This document shows, piece after piece, positions 24,287 through 37,100 of a DNA stretch of 64,000 nt. The DNA is from Sepiola atlantica (Eukaryota > Mollusca > Cephalopoda > Sepiida > Sepiolidae). The stretch covers positions 477,001-541,000 of the forward strand of contig CAUVYP010001207.1 of NCBI GenBank assembly GCA_963556195.1, read 5' to 3'. Below the pieces are notes generated by a model. That model had not been told where the DNA came from. It did no database searches and saw only the letters and a program-made list of their open reading frames with translations. Positions within the stretch are counted from its first letter, which is position 1, and every line of letters starts with the position of its first letter. The translations under genes and the position numbers were made by a program.

Positions 24287-27200
24287 GTTAAGTTGCGGAT
24301 TCTTAAGGTTTGAGAATAGATGATATCGTTTAAAGTCGGATTCTAAAGCATTGTAAATAGATGACTTTGTTCAAGTGGCCGATACTTTAGGTATGAAAAT
24401 AGATGATATCGTTTATATTCGGATTCTAAAGCATTGTAAATAGATGACCTTGTTCAAGTTGCGGATGCTTGATGTTTAAAATAGATGACATAGTTTAAAG
24501 TCGGATTCTAAAGCATTGTAAATAGATGATTTTGTTCAAGTTGCGGATTCTTAAGGTTTGAAAATAGATGATATCCTTTAAAGTCGGATTCTAAAGCATT
24601 GTAAATAGATGACTTTGTTCTAGTTGCGGATTCTTAAGGTTTGAAAATAGATGATATCGTTTAAAGTCGGATTCTAAAGCATTGTAAATAGATGACTTTG
24701 TTCAAGTTGCGGATACTTAAGGTTTGAAAATATATGATATCGTTAAAAGTCGGATTCTAAAGCATTGTAAATAAATGACTTTGTTCAAGTTGCGGATTCT
24801 TAAGGGGGTTAAAATAGATGATATCGTTTTAAGTAGGATTCAAAAGCATTGTAAATAGATGACTTCGTTCAAGTTGCGGATTCTTAAGGTTTTAAATCAG
24901 ATGATATCGTTGCAAGTGTGATTCTAAAGCATTGTAAATAGATGACTTTGTTCAAGTTGCCGATTCTTAAGCTTTGAAAAAAGATAGCATCGTTTAAAGT
25001 CGGATTCCAAAGCATTGTAAATAGATGACTTTGTTCAAGTTGCGGATTCTTAAGGTTTGAAAATAGATGATATCGTTTAAAGTCGGATTCTAAAGCATTG
25101 TAAATAAATGACTTTGTTCAAGTTGCGGATTCTTAAGGTTTGAAAATAGATGATATCGTTTAAAGTCAGATTCTAAAGCATTGTAAATAGATGACTTTGT
25201 TCAAGTTGCCGATTCTTAAGGATGTAAAATAGATGATATCGTTTAAAGTCGGATTCTAAAGCATTGTAAAAAGATGACTTTGTTCAAGTTGCCGATACTT
25301 AAGGATTGAAAATAGATAATATCGGTTAAAGTCGGATTCTAAAGCATTGTAAATCGATGACTTTGTTCAAGTTGCGGACTCTGATAGTTTGAAAATATAT
25401 TATATCGTTTAAAGTCGGATTCTAAAGCATTGTTAATAGATGACTTTGTTCAAGTTGCGGATTCTTAACGTTTGAAAATAGATGATATTGTTTTTAGGGT
25501 GATTCTAAAGCATTGTAAATAGATGACCTTGTTCAAGTTGCGGATGCTTGATGTTTGAAAATAGATGACATAGTTTAAAGTCGGATTCTAAAACATTGTA
25601 AATAGATGACTTTGTTCAAGTGGCGGATTTTTAAGGTTTGAAAATAGATGATATCGTTTAAAGTCGGATTCTAAAGCATTGTAAATAGATGACTTTGTTC
25701 AAGTGGCGGACTCTTAAGGTTTGAAAATAGATGATATTGTTTAAGTACGATTCTAAAGCCTTGTAAGTAGATGACTTTATTACAGTTGCGGATTCTTAAG
25801 GTTTGAAAATAGATGACATTGTTTAAAGTCGCATTCTAAAGCATTGTAAATAGATGACTTTGTTCAAGTTGCGGATTCTTAAGGTTTGAAAATAGATGAT
25901 ATCGGTTAAAGTCGGATTCTAAAGCATTGTAAATAGATAACTTTGTTCAAGTTGCGGAGTCTTAAGGTTTGAAAATAGATGATATCGTTTAAAGTCGGAT
26001 TCTAAAGCATTGTAAATAGATAACTTTGTTCAAGTTACGGATTCTTAAGGTTTGAAAATAGATGATATCGTTTAAAGTCGGATTCTAAAGCATTGTAAAT
26101 AGATGACTTTGTTCAAGTTGCGGATTCTTAAGGTTTGAAAATAGATGATATCGTTTAAAGTCGGATTCTAAAGAATTGTAAATAAATGACTTTGTTCAAG
26201 TTGCGGATTCTTAAGGTTTGAAAATAGATGATATCGTTAAAAGTCGGATTCTAAAGCATTGTAAATAGATGACTTTGTTCAAGTTGCGGATTCTAAAGGT
26301 TTGAAAATAGAAGATAATGTTTAAAGTAGGATTCAAAAGCATTGTAAATAGATGACTTCGTTCAAGTTGCGGATTCTTAAGGTTTGTCAATCGATGATAT
26401 CGTTTGAAGTCGGATTCTAAAGCATTGTAAATAGATCACTTTGTTCAAGGTACCGATTTTTAAGCTTTGAAAAAAGGTGATATCGTTTAAAGTCGGATTC
26501 CAAGGCATTGTAAATAGATGACTTGTTCAAGTTGCCGATTCTTAAGCTTTGAAAATAGATGATATGGTTTAAAGTCGGATTCTAAAGCATTGTAAATAGA
26601 TGACTTTGTTCAAGTTGCGGATTCTTAAGCTTTGAAAATAGATGATATCGTTTAAAGTCGGATTCTAATGTATTGTAAATAGATGACTTTGTTCAAGTGT
26701 CGGATTCTTTAGGTTTTAAAATAGATGATACTGTTTAAAGTCGGATTCTAAAGCATTGTAAATAGATGACTTTGTTCAAGTTGCGGACTCTTATAGTTTG
26801 AAAATAGATTATATCGTTTAAAGTCGGATTCTAAAGCATAGTTAATAGATGACTTTGTTCAAGTTGCGGATTCTTAAGGCTGGAAAATAGATGATATTGT
26901 TTTAAGTCGGATACTAAAGCATTGTAAATAGATGACTTTGTTCAAGTTGCGGATTCTTAAGGTTTGAAAATAAATGATATCGTTTAAAATCGGATTCTAA
27001 AGCATTGTAAATAGATGACTGTGTTCAAGTTGCGGATTCTTAACGTTTGAAAATAGATGATATCGTTTAAGATCGGATTCTAAACCATTGTAAATAGATG
27101 ACTTTGTTAAGTTGCGGATTCTTAAGGTTTGAAAATAGATGATATCGTTTAAGGTCGGATTCTACAGCATTGTAAATAGATGACTTTGTTCAAGTGGCCG

Positions 27201-28290
27201 ATACTTTAGGTTTGAAAATAGATGATATCGTTTAAAGTCGGATTCTAAAGCATTGTAAATAGATGACCTTGTTCAAGTTGCGGATGCTTGATGTTTGAAA
27301 ATAGATGACATAGTTTAAAGTCGGGTTCTAAAGCATTGTAAATAGATGACTTTGTTCAAGTTGCGGATTCTTAAGGTTTGAATATAGATGATATCGTTTA
27401 AAATCGGATTCTAAAGCATTGTAAATAGATGACTTTGGTCAAGTGGCGGATTCTTAAGGTTTGAAAATAGATGATATTGTTTAAAGTACGATTCTAAAGA
27501 CTTGTAAGTAGATGACTTTATTACAGTTGCGGATTCTTAAGGTTTGAAAATAGATGATATCGTTTAAAGTCGGTTTCTAACGCATTGTAAATAGATGACT
27601 TTGTTCAAGTTGCGGATTCTTAAGGTTTTAAAATAGATGATATCGTTTACAGTCGGATTCTAAAGCATTGTAAATAGATGACTTTGTTCAAGTTGCCGAT
27701 TCTTAAGGTTTGAAAATAGATGATATCGTTTATAGTCGGATTCTTAAGCATTGTAAATAGATGACCTTGTTCAAGTTGCGGATGCTTGATGTTTGAAAAT
27801 AGATGACATAGTTTAAAGTCTGATTCTAAAGCATTGTAAATAAATGACTTTGTTCAAGTTGCGGATTCTTAAGGTTTGAAAATAGATGATATCGGTTTAA
27901 GTCGGATTCTAAAGCATTGTAAAAAGATTACTTTGTTCAAGTTGCGGATTCTTAAGGTTTGAAAATAGATGATATCGTTTAAAGTCCGATTCTAACGCAT
28001 TGTAAATAGATGACTTTGTTCAAGTTGCGGATTCTTAAGGTTTGAAAATAGATGATATCGTTTAAAGTCGGATTCTAAAGCATTGTAAATAGATGACTTT
28101 GTTCAAGTTGCGGATTCTTAAGGTTTGAAAATAGATGATATCGTTTAAAGTCGGATTCTAAAGCATTGTAAATAGATGACTTTGTTCAAGTTGCGGATTC
28201 TTAAGGTTTGAAAATAGATGATATCGTTTAAAGTCGGATTCTAACGCATTGTAAATAGATGACTTTGTTCAAGTTGCGGATTCTTAAGGT
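24287..28290 (+). repeat. Diverged, loosely ordered satellite block
   Basis: Monomers here carry more private changes and no long clean period. A loose duplication of about 1.4-1.5 kb is visible: gacttcgttc at 24861 and 26354, and the ggactct/gatagtttg type near 25375 and 26787. Private oddities include the gggggttaaaatag insert near 24803 and a KpnI-type ggtacc near 26449. The part 26.5-27.6 kb has a displaced copy at 37.1-38.1 kb. The gggggt/cttcgttc/caagtgtgattc series at 24.8-24.9 kb is found again at about 59.1-59.3 and 62.67-62.87 kb. I read this as older layers no longer being homogenised. Confidence 0.65.
26520..27555 (+). repeat. Segment with a displaced copy 10,585 bp downstream
   Basis: Rare variants in the same order occur here and at about 37105-38140. 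Pairs with an exact 10,585-bp offset are gcatagttaatag (26836 and 37421) and gttaagttgcgg (27106 and 37691). The aaggctggaaaatag monomer, the gtttgaatatagatg monomer and the tttggtcaagtggcgg monomer follow in both. The two copies differ at scattered bases. After about 27555 this copy continues with a gtcggtttctaacgc monomer, while the other continues with gacattg. Confidence 0.75.
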
Positions 28291-30333
28291 TTGAAAATAG
28301 AAGATAATGTTTAAAGTAGGCTTCAAAAGCATTGTAAATAGATGATTTGTTCAAGTGGCGGACTCTTAAGGTTTGAAAATAGATGATATTGTTTAAAGTA
28401 CGATTCTAAAGCATTGTAAGTAGATGACTTTATTACAGTTTCGGATTCTTAAGGTTTTAAAATAGATGACATTGTTAAAAGTCGCATTCTAAAGCATTGT
28501 AAATAGATGACTTTGATTCAGGTTGCGGATTCTTAAGGTTTGAAAATAGATGATATCGGTTTAAGTCGGATTATAAAGCATTGTAAATAGATGACTTTGT
28601 TCAAGTTGCGGATTCTTAAGGTTTGAAAATAGATGATATCGTTTACAGTCGGATTCTAACGCATTGTAAATAGATAACTTTGTTCAAGTTGCGGATTCTT
28701 AAGGTTTGAAAATAGATGATATCGTTTAAAGTCGGATTCTAAAGCATTGTAAATAGATGACTTTGTTCAAGTTGCGGATTCTTAAGGTTTGAAAATAGAT
28801 GATATCTGTTGAAGTCGGATTCTAAAGCATTGTAAATAGATGACTTTGTTCCAGTTGTGGATTCTTAAGGGTTGAAAATAGATGATATCGTTTAAAGTCG
28901 GATTCTAACGCATTGTAAATAGACGACTTTGTTCAAGTTGCGGATTCTTAAGATTTGAAACTAGAAGATAATGTTTAAAGTCGGATTCTAAAGCATTGTA
29001 AATAGATGACTTTGTTCAAGTTGCGGATTCTTAAGGTTTTAAATCAGATGATATCGTTGCAAGTGTAGTTCTAAAGCATTGTAAATAGATGACATTGTTC
29101 AAGTTGCGGATTCTTAAGGTTTAAAAATCGATGATATCGTTTGAAGTCGGATTCTAAAGCATTGTAAATAGATGACTTTGTTCAAGTTGCCGATTCTTAA
29201 GCTTTGAAAAAAGATGATATGTTTTAAAGTCGGATTTAAAAGCATTGTAAATAGATGACTTTGTTCAAGTTGCGGATTCTTAAGGTTTGAAAATAGATGA
29301 TATCGTTTAAAGTCTGATTCTTAAGCATTGTAAATGGATGACTTGTTCAAGTTTCCGATTTTTAAGCTCTGAAAATAGATGATATGGTTTAAAGTCGGAT
29401 TCTAAAGCATTGTAAATAGATGACTTTGTTCAAGTTGCGGATTCTTAAGGTTTGAAAATAGATGATATCGTTTAAAGTCGGATTCTAAAGTATTGTAAAT
29501 AGATGACTTTGTTCAAGTGTCGGATTCTTTAGGTTTTAAAATAGATGATATCGTTTAAAGTCGGATTCTAAAGCATTGTAAATAGATGACTTTGTTCAAG
29601 TTGCGTATTCTTAAGGTTTGAAAATAGATGATATCGTTAAAAGTCGGATTCTAAAGCATTGTAAATAGATTATTTTGTTCAAGTTGCGAGTTCTTAAGGT
29701 TTAAAACTAGATTATATCGTTTAAAGTCGGATTCTAACGCATTGTAAATAGATGACTTTGTTCAAGTTGCGGATTCTTAAGGTTTTAAACTAGAAGATAA
29801 TGTTTAAAGTAGGATTCAAAAGCATTGTAAATAGATGACTTCGTTCAAGTTGCGGATTCTTAAGGTTTTAAATCAGATGATATCGTTGGAAGTGTAGTTC
29901 TAAAGCATTGTAAATAGATGACTTTGTTAAAGTTGCGGATTCTTAAGGTTTGAAAATCGATGATATCGTTTGAAGTCGGATTCTAAAGCATTGTAAATAG
30001 ATGACTTTGTTCAAGTTGCCGATTCTTAAGCTTTGAAAAAAGATGATATCGTTTAAAGTCGGATTCCAAAGCATTGTAAATAGATGACTTCGTTCAAGTT
30101 GCGGATTCTTAAGGTTTGAAAATAGATGATATCGTTTAAAGTCGGATTCTTAAGCATTGTAAATAGATGACTTGTTCAAGTTGCGGATTCTTAAGGTTTG
30201 AAAATAGATGATATCGTTTAAAGTCGGATTCTAACGCATTGTAAATAGATGACTTTGTTGAAGTTGCGGATTCTTAAGGTTTGAAAATAGAAGATAATGT
30301 TTAAAAGAGGCTTCAAAAGCATTGTTAATAGAT
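28291..30333 (+). repeat. HOR2 imperfect leading copy (about 1,990-bp spacing)
   Basis: The HOR2 marker gatttgttca, following a monomer with gaagataatg and aggcttcaaaag, occurs at 28344 and 30334, a spacing of 1,990 bp (24 monomers). The later copies have 2,321 bp (28 monomers), so this copy lacks about four monomers or the later ones gained them. From about 29340 rightwards this copy follows the 2,321-bp register closely (for example the gtgtcgg monomer at 29517 and 31838). Confidence 0.68.
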
Positions 30334-32654
30334 GATTTGTTCAAGTGGCGGACTCTTAAGGTTTGAAAATAGATGATATTGTTTAAAGTACGATTCTAAA
30401 GCATTGTAAGTAGATGACTTTATTACAGTTTCGGATTCTTAAGGTTTTAAAATAGATGACATTGTTTAAAGTCGCATTCTAAAGCATTGTTAATAGATGA
30501 CTTTGTTCAGGTTGCGGATTCTTTAGGTTTGAAAATAGATGATATCGGTTAAAGTCGGATTCTAAAGCATTGTAAATAGATGACTTTGTTCAAGTTGCGG
30601 ATTCTTAAGGTTTGAAAATAGATGATATCGTTTAAAGTCGGATTCTAACGCATTGTAAATAGATAACTTTGTTCAAGTTGCGGATTCTTAAGGTTTGAAA
30701 ATAGATGATATCGTTTAAAGTCGGATTCTAAAGCATTGTAAATAGATGACTTTGTTCAAGTTGCGGATTCTTAAGGTTTGAAAATAGATGATATCGTTTG
30801 AAGTCGGATTCTAAAGCATTGTAAATAAATGACTTTGTTCAAGTTGCGGATTCTTAAGGTTTGAAAATAGATGGTATCGGTTTAAGTCGGATTCTAAAGC
30901 ATTGTAAATAGATGACTTTGTTCCAGTTGCGGATTCTTAAGGGTTGAAAATAGATGATATCGTTTAAAGTCGGATTCTAACGCATTGTAAATAGATGACT
31001 TTGTTCAAGTTGCGGATTCTTAAGGTTTGAAACTAGAAGATAATGTTTAAAGTAGGATTCAAAAGCATTGTAAATAGATGACATCGTTCAAGTTGCAGAT
31101 TCTTAAGGTTTTAAATCAGATGATATCGTTGCAAGTGTAGTTCTAAAGCATTGTAAATAGATGACTTTGTTCAAGTTGCGGATTCTTAAGGTTTGAAAAT
31201 CGATGATATCGTTTGAAGTCGGATTCTAAAGCATTGTAAATAGATGACTTTGTTCAAGTTGCCGATTCTTAAGCTTTCAAAAAAGATGATATGTTTTAAA
31301 GTCGGATTTAAAAGCATTGTAAATAGATGACTTTGTTCAAGTTGCGGATTCTTAAGGTTTGAAAATAGATGATATCGTTTCGAGTCGGATTCTAAATCAT
31401 TGTAAATAGATGACTTTGTTCAAGTGGCGGACTCTTAAGGTTTGAAAATAGATGATATTGTTTAAAGTACGATTCTAAAGCATTGTAAGTAGATGACTTT
31501 ATTACAGTTGCGGATACTTAAGGTTTGAAAATAGATGATATCATTTAAAGTCGAATTATACAGCATTGTAAATAGATGACTTTGTTCAAGTTGCGGATTC
31601 TTTAGGTTTGAAAATAGATGATATCGTTTAAAGTCGGATTCTAAAGCATTGTAAACAGATGATATGTTCAAGTTGCCGATTCTTAAGCTTTGAAAATAGA
31701 TGATATGGTTTAAAGTCGGATTCTAAAGCATTGTAAATAGATGACTTTGTTCAAGTTGCGGATTTTTAAGGTTTGAAAATAGATGATATCGTTTAAAGTC
31801 GGATTCTAAAGTATTGTAAATAGATGACTTTGTTCAAGTGTCGGATTCTTTAGGTTTTAAAATAGATGATATCGTTTAAAGTCGGATTCTAAAGCATTGT
31901 AAATAGATGACTTTGTTCAAGTTGCGTATTCTTAAGGTTTGAAAATAGATGATATCGTTAAAAGTCGGATTCTAAAGCATTGTAAATAGATGACTTTGTT
32001 CAAGTTGCGAGTTCTTAAGGTTTAAAACTAGATGATATCGTTTAAAGTCGGATTCTAACGCATTGTAAATAGATGACTTTGTTCAAGTTGCGGATTCTTA
32101 AGGTTTGAAACTAGAAGATAATGTTTAAAGTAGGATTCAAAAGCATTGTAAATAGATGACTTCGTTCAAGTTGCGGATTCTTAAGGTTTTAAATCAGATG
32201 ATATCGTTGGAAGTGTAGTTCTAAAGCATTGTAAATAGATGACTTTGTTAAAGTTGCGGATTCTTAAGGTTTGAAAATCGATGATATCGTTTGAAGTCGG
32301 ATTCTAAAGCATTGTAAATAGATGACTTTGTTCAAGTTGCCGATTCTTAAGCTTTGAAAAAAGATGATATCGTTTAAAGTCGGATTCCAAAGCATTGTAA
32401 ATAGATGACTTTGTTCAAGTTGCGGATTCTTAAGGTTTGAAAATAGATGATATCGTTTAAAGTCGGATTCTTAAGCATTGTAAATAGATGACTTGTTCAA
32501 GTTGCGGATTCTTAAGGTTTGAAAATAGATGATATCGTTTAAAGTCGGATTCTAACGCATTGTAAATAGATGACTTTGTTGAAGTTGCGGATTCTTAAGG
32601 TTTGAAAATAGAAGATAATGTTTAAAAGAGGCTTCAAAAGCATTGTTAATAGAT
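30334..32654 (+). repeat. HOR2 copy (2,321 bp, 28 monomers)
   Basis: gatttgttca markers at 30334 and 32655 define the unit. The 2,321-bp period is confirmed by tatcgttgga at 29881 and 32202 and by the gtttcgagtcgg monomer near 31379 and 33700. Copies are almost identical by eye. Typical members are a monomer with actagaagataatg, one with aaatcagatgatatcg followed by aagtgtagttc, one with aaaaaagatgatatg, and one with ttcaggttgcgg. Confidence 0.85.
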
Positions 32655-34820
32655 GATTTGTTCAAGTGGCGGACTCTTAAGGTTTGAAAATAGATGATAT
32701 TGTTTAAAGTACGATTCTAAAGCATTGTAAGTAGATGACTTTATTACAGTTTCGGATTCTTAAGGTTTTAAAATAGATGACATTGTTTAAAGTCGCATTC
32801 TAAAGCATTGTTAATAGATGACTTTGTTCAGGTTGCGGATTCTTTAGGTTTGAAAATAGATGATATCGGTTAAAGTCGGATTCTAAAGCATTGTAAATAG
32901 ATGACTTTGTTCAAGTTGCGGATTCTTAAGGTTTGAAAATAGATGATATCGTTTAAAGTCGGATTCTAACGCATTGTAAATAGATAACTTTGTTCAAGTT
33001 GCGGATTCTTAAGGTTTGAAAATAGATGATATCGTTTAAAGTCGGATTCTAAAGCATTGTAAATAGATGACTTTGTTCAAGTTGCGGATTCTTAAGGTTT
33101 GAAAATAGATGATATCGTTTGAAGTCGGATTCTAAAGCATTGTAAATAAATGACTTTGTTCAAGTTGCGGATTCTTAAGGTTTGAAAATAGATTGTATCG
33201 GTTTAAGTCGGATTCTAAAGCATTGTAAATAGATGACTTTGTTCCAGTTGCGGATTCTTAAGGGTTGAAAATAGATGATATCGTTTAAAGTCGGATTCTA
33301 ACGCATTGTAAATAGATGACTTTGTTCAAGTTGCGGATTCTTAAGGTTTGAAACTAGAAGATAATGTTTAAAGTAGGATTCAAAAGCATTGTAAATAGAT
33401 GACATCGTTCAAGTTGCAGATTCTTAAGGTTTTAAATCAGATGATATCGTTGCAAGTGTAGTTCTAAAGCATTGTAAATAGATGACTTTGTTCAAGTTGC
33501 GGATTCTTAAGGTTTGAAAATCGATGATATCGTTTGAAGTCGGATTCTAAAGCATTGTAAATAGATGACTTTGTTCAAGTTGCCGATTCTTAAGCTTTCA
33601 AAAAAGATGATATGTTTTAAAGTCGGATTTAAAAGCATTGTAAATAGATGACTTTGTTCAAGTTGCGGATTCTTAAGGTTTGAAAATAGATGATATCGTT
33701 TCGAGTCGGATTCTAAATCATTGTAAATAGATGACTTTGTTCAAGTGGCGGACTCTTAAGGTTTGAAAATAGATGATATTGTTTAAAGTACGATTCTAAA
33801 GCATTGTAAGTAGATGACTTTATTACAGTTGCGGATACTTAAGGTTTGAAAATAGATGATATCATTTAAAGTCGAATTATACAGCATTGTAAATAGATGA
33901 CTTTGTTCAAGTTGCGGATTCTTTAGGTTTGAAAATAGATGATATCGTTTAAAGTCGGATTCTAAAGCATTGTAAACAGATGATATGTTCAAGTTGCCGA
34001 TTCTTAAGCTTTGAAAATAGATGATATGGTTTAAAGTCGGATTCTAAAGCATTGTAAATAGATGACTTTGTTCAAGTTGCGGATTTTTAAGGTTTGAAAA
34101 TAGATGATATCGTTTAAAGTCGGATTCTAAAGTATTGTAAATAGATGACTTTGTTCAAGTGTCGGATTCTTTAGGTTTTAAAATAGATGATATCGTTTAA
34201 AGTCGGATTCTAAAGCATTGTAAATAGATGACTTTGTTCAAGTTGCGTATTCTTAAGGTTTGAAAATAGATGATATCGTTAAAAGTCGGATTCTAAAGCA
34301 TTGTAAATAGATGACTTTGTTCAAGTTGCGAGTTCTTAAGGTTTAAAACTAGATGATATCGTTTAAAGTCGGATTCTAACGCATTGTAAATAGATGACTT
34401 TGTTCAAGTTGCGGATTCTTAAGGTTTGAAACTAGAAGATAATGTTTAAAGTAGGATTCAAAAGCATTGTAAATAGATGACTTCGTTCAAGTTGCGGATT
34501 CTTAAGGTTTTAAATCAGATGATATCGTTGCAAGTGTAGTTCTAAAGCATTGTAAATAGATGACTTTGTTAAAGTTGCGGATTCTTAAGGTTTGAAAATC
34601 GATGATATCGTTTGAAGTCGGATTCTAAAGCATTGTAAATAGATGACTTTGTTCAAGTTGCCGATTCTTAAGCTTTGAAAATAGATGATATCGTTTAAAG
34701 TCGGATTCCAAAGCATTGTAAATAGATGATTTTGTTCAAGTTGCGGATTCTTAAGGTTTGAAAATAGATGATATCGTTTAAAGTCGGATTCTTAAGCATT
34801 GTAAATAGATGACTTGTTCA
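32655..34820 (+). repeat. HOR2 copy, truncated on the right
   Basis: This copy follows 30334-32500 at an offset of 2,321 bp until about 34820. There the next monomer has ttgccgattcttaagcttt where HOR2 has ttgcggattcttaagg, and the register is lost. The copy-specific gttgga of the previous units is gttgca here (34528). A single 210-bp stretch (31462-31671 and 33783-33992) is identical in open-frame content between the copies, in keeping with recent duplication. Confidence 0.82.
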
Positions 34821-37100
34821 AGTTGCCGATTCTTAAGCTTTGAAAATAGATGATATGGTTTAAAGTCGGATTCTAAAGCATTGTTAATAGATGACTTTGT
34901 TTAAGTTGCGGATTCTTAAGGTTTGAAAATAGATGATATTGTTTAAAGTCGGATTCTAAAGTATTGTAAATAGATGACTTTGTTCAGGTTGCGGATTCTT
35001 AAGGTTTGAAAATAGATGATATCGTTTAAAGTCGGATTCTAAAGCATTGTAAATAGATGATTTTGTTCAAGTTGCGTATTCTTAAGGTTCGAAAATAGAT
35101 GATATCGTTAAAAGTCGGATTCTAAAGCATTGTAAATAGATGACTTTGTTCAAGTTGCGAGTTCTTAAGGTTATAAACTAGATGATATCGTTTAATGTCG
35201 GATACTAAAGCATTGTAAATAGATTACTATGTTCAAGTTCCGTATTCTTAAGGTTTGAAAATAGATGATATCATTTAAACTCGGATTATAAAGCATTTGT
35301 TCAAGTTGCGGATTTTTTAAGGTTTGAAAATAGATGATATCGTTTAAAGTCGGATTCTAAAGCATTGTAAATAGATGACTTTGTTCAAGTTGCGGATTCT
35401 TAAGGTTCGAAAATAGATGATATCGTTTAAAGTCGGATTCCAAAGCATTGTAAATAGATGACTTTGTTCAAGTTTCCGATTCTTAAAGTTTTAAAATAGA
35501 TGATATAGTTTCAAGTCGGATTCTAAAGCATTGTAAATAGATGACTTTGTTCCAGTTGCGGATTCTTAAGGGTTGAAAATAGATCATATCGTTTAAAGTC
35601 GGATTCTAACGCATTGTAAATAGATGACTTTGTTCAAGTTGCGGATTCTTAAGGTTTGAAACTAGAAGATAATGTTTAAAGTAGGATTCAAAAGCATTGT
35701 AAATAGATGACTTCGTTCAAGTTGCAGATTCTTAAGGTTTTAAATCAGATGATATCGTTGCAAGTGTAGTTCTAAAGCATTGTAAATAGATTACTTTGTT
35801 CAAGTTGCGGATTCTTAAGGTTTGAAAATCGATGATATCGTTTGAAGTCGGATTCTAAAGCATTGTAAATAGATGACTTTGTTCAAGTTGCGGATTCTTA
35901 AGGTTTTAAAATAGATGATATAGTTTCAAGTCGGATTCTAAAGCATTTTAAATTAATGACTTGTTCAAATCGCCGATTCTCAAGCTTTGAAAATAGATGA
36001 TATCGTTTAAAGTCGGATTCTACAGCATTGTAAATAGATGACTTTGTTCAAGTGGCCGATACTTTAGGTTTGAAAATAGATTATATCGTTTAAAGTCGGA
36101 TTCTAAAGCATTGTAAATAGATGACCTTGGTCAAGTTGCGGATTCTGAATGTTTGAAAATAGATGACATTGTTTAAAGTCGGATTCTAAAGCATTGTAAT
36201 TAGATGACTTTGTTCAAGTTGCGGATTCTTAAGGTTTGAAAATAGATGATATCGTTTCGAGTCGGATTCTAAATCATTGTAAATAGATGACTTTGTTCAA
36301 GTGTCGGATTCTTTAGGTTTTAAAATAGATGATATCGTTTAAAGTCGGATTCTAAAGCATTGAAAATAGATGACTTTGTTCAAGTTGCGTATTCTAAAGG
36401 TTTGAAAATAGATGATATCGTTAAAAGTCGGATTCTAAAGCATTGTAAATAGATGACTTTGTTCAAGTTGCGAGTTCTTAAGGTTATAAACTAGATGATA
36501 TCGTTTAATGTCGAATACTAAAGCATTGTAAATAGATTACTATGTTCAAGTTCCGTATTCTTAAGGTTTGAAAATAGATGATATCATTTAAACTCGGATT
36601 ATAAAGCATTTGTTCAAGTTGCGGATTTTTTAAGGTTTGAAAATAGATGATATCGTTTAAAGTCGGATTCTAAAGCATTGTAAATAGATGACTTTGTTCA
36701 AGTTGCGGATTCTTGAGGTTTGAAAATAGATGATATCGTTTAAAGTCGGATTCCAAAGCATTGTAAATAGATGACTTTGTTCAAGTTGCCGATTCTTAAG
36801 GTTTTAAAATAGATGATATAGTTTCAAGTCGGATTCTAAAGCATTTTAAATTAATGACTTGTTCGAATCGCCGATTCTCAAGCTTTGAAAATAGATGATA
36901 TCGTTTAAAGTCGGATTCTACAGCATTGTAAATAGATGACTTTGTTCAAGTGGCCGATACTTTAGGTTTGAAAATAGATGATATCGTTTTAAGTCGGATT
37001 CTAAAGCATTGTAAATAGATGACCTTGGTCAAGTTGCGGATTCTTAATGTTTGAAAATAGATGATATCGTTTAAAGTCGGATACTAAAGCATTGTAAATA
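34821..37100 (+). repeat. HOR3: 1,313-bp tandem pair with an internal five-monomer difference
   Basis: The 15-bp-deleted monomer (aagcatttgttcaag) occurs at 35291 and 36604, 1,313 bp apart. A second marker, aagcattttaaattaatgac, occurs at 35941 and 36839, only 898 bp apart. The 415-bp difference equals five monomers, so one copy of the unit gained or lost five monomers after the duplication. The five-monomer block in the first copy (35.5-35.9 kb) contains actagaagataatg and aaatcagatg monomers of HOR2 and HOR4 type. Confidence 0.72.
35291..35305 (+). repeat. 15-bp deletion junction in a monomer
   Basis: aagcatt is joined directly to tgttcaag, so the 15 bases gtaaatagatgactt are missing and the monomer is 68 bp. 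The same junction occurs at 36604, 41730, 45197, 49990, 52048 and 54851, in most cases followed by ggattttttaagg. It must have arisen once and been spread with HOR3, HOR4 and their derivatives, which makes it the best length marker for the right half of the window. It is absent from the HOR1 region. Confidence 0.88.

Noticed and set aside
31462..31671. Open frame of 69 codons on the - strand, repeated identically at 33783-33992
   Set aside because: It is the satellite read across about 2.5 monomers. The identical twin is the HOR2 duplication (2,321 bp apart). No start context or coding bias, and it reads through the same repeat as thousands of other bases.
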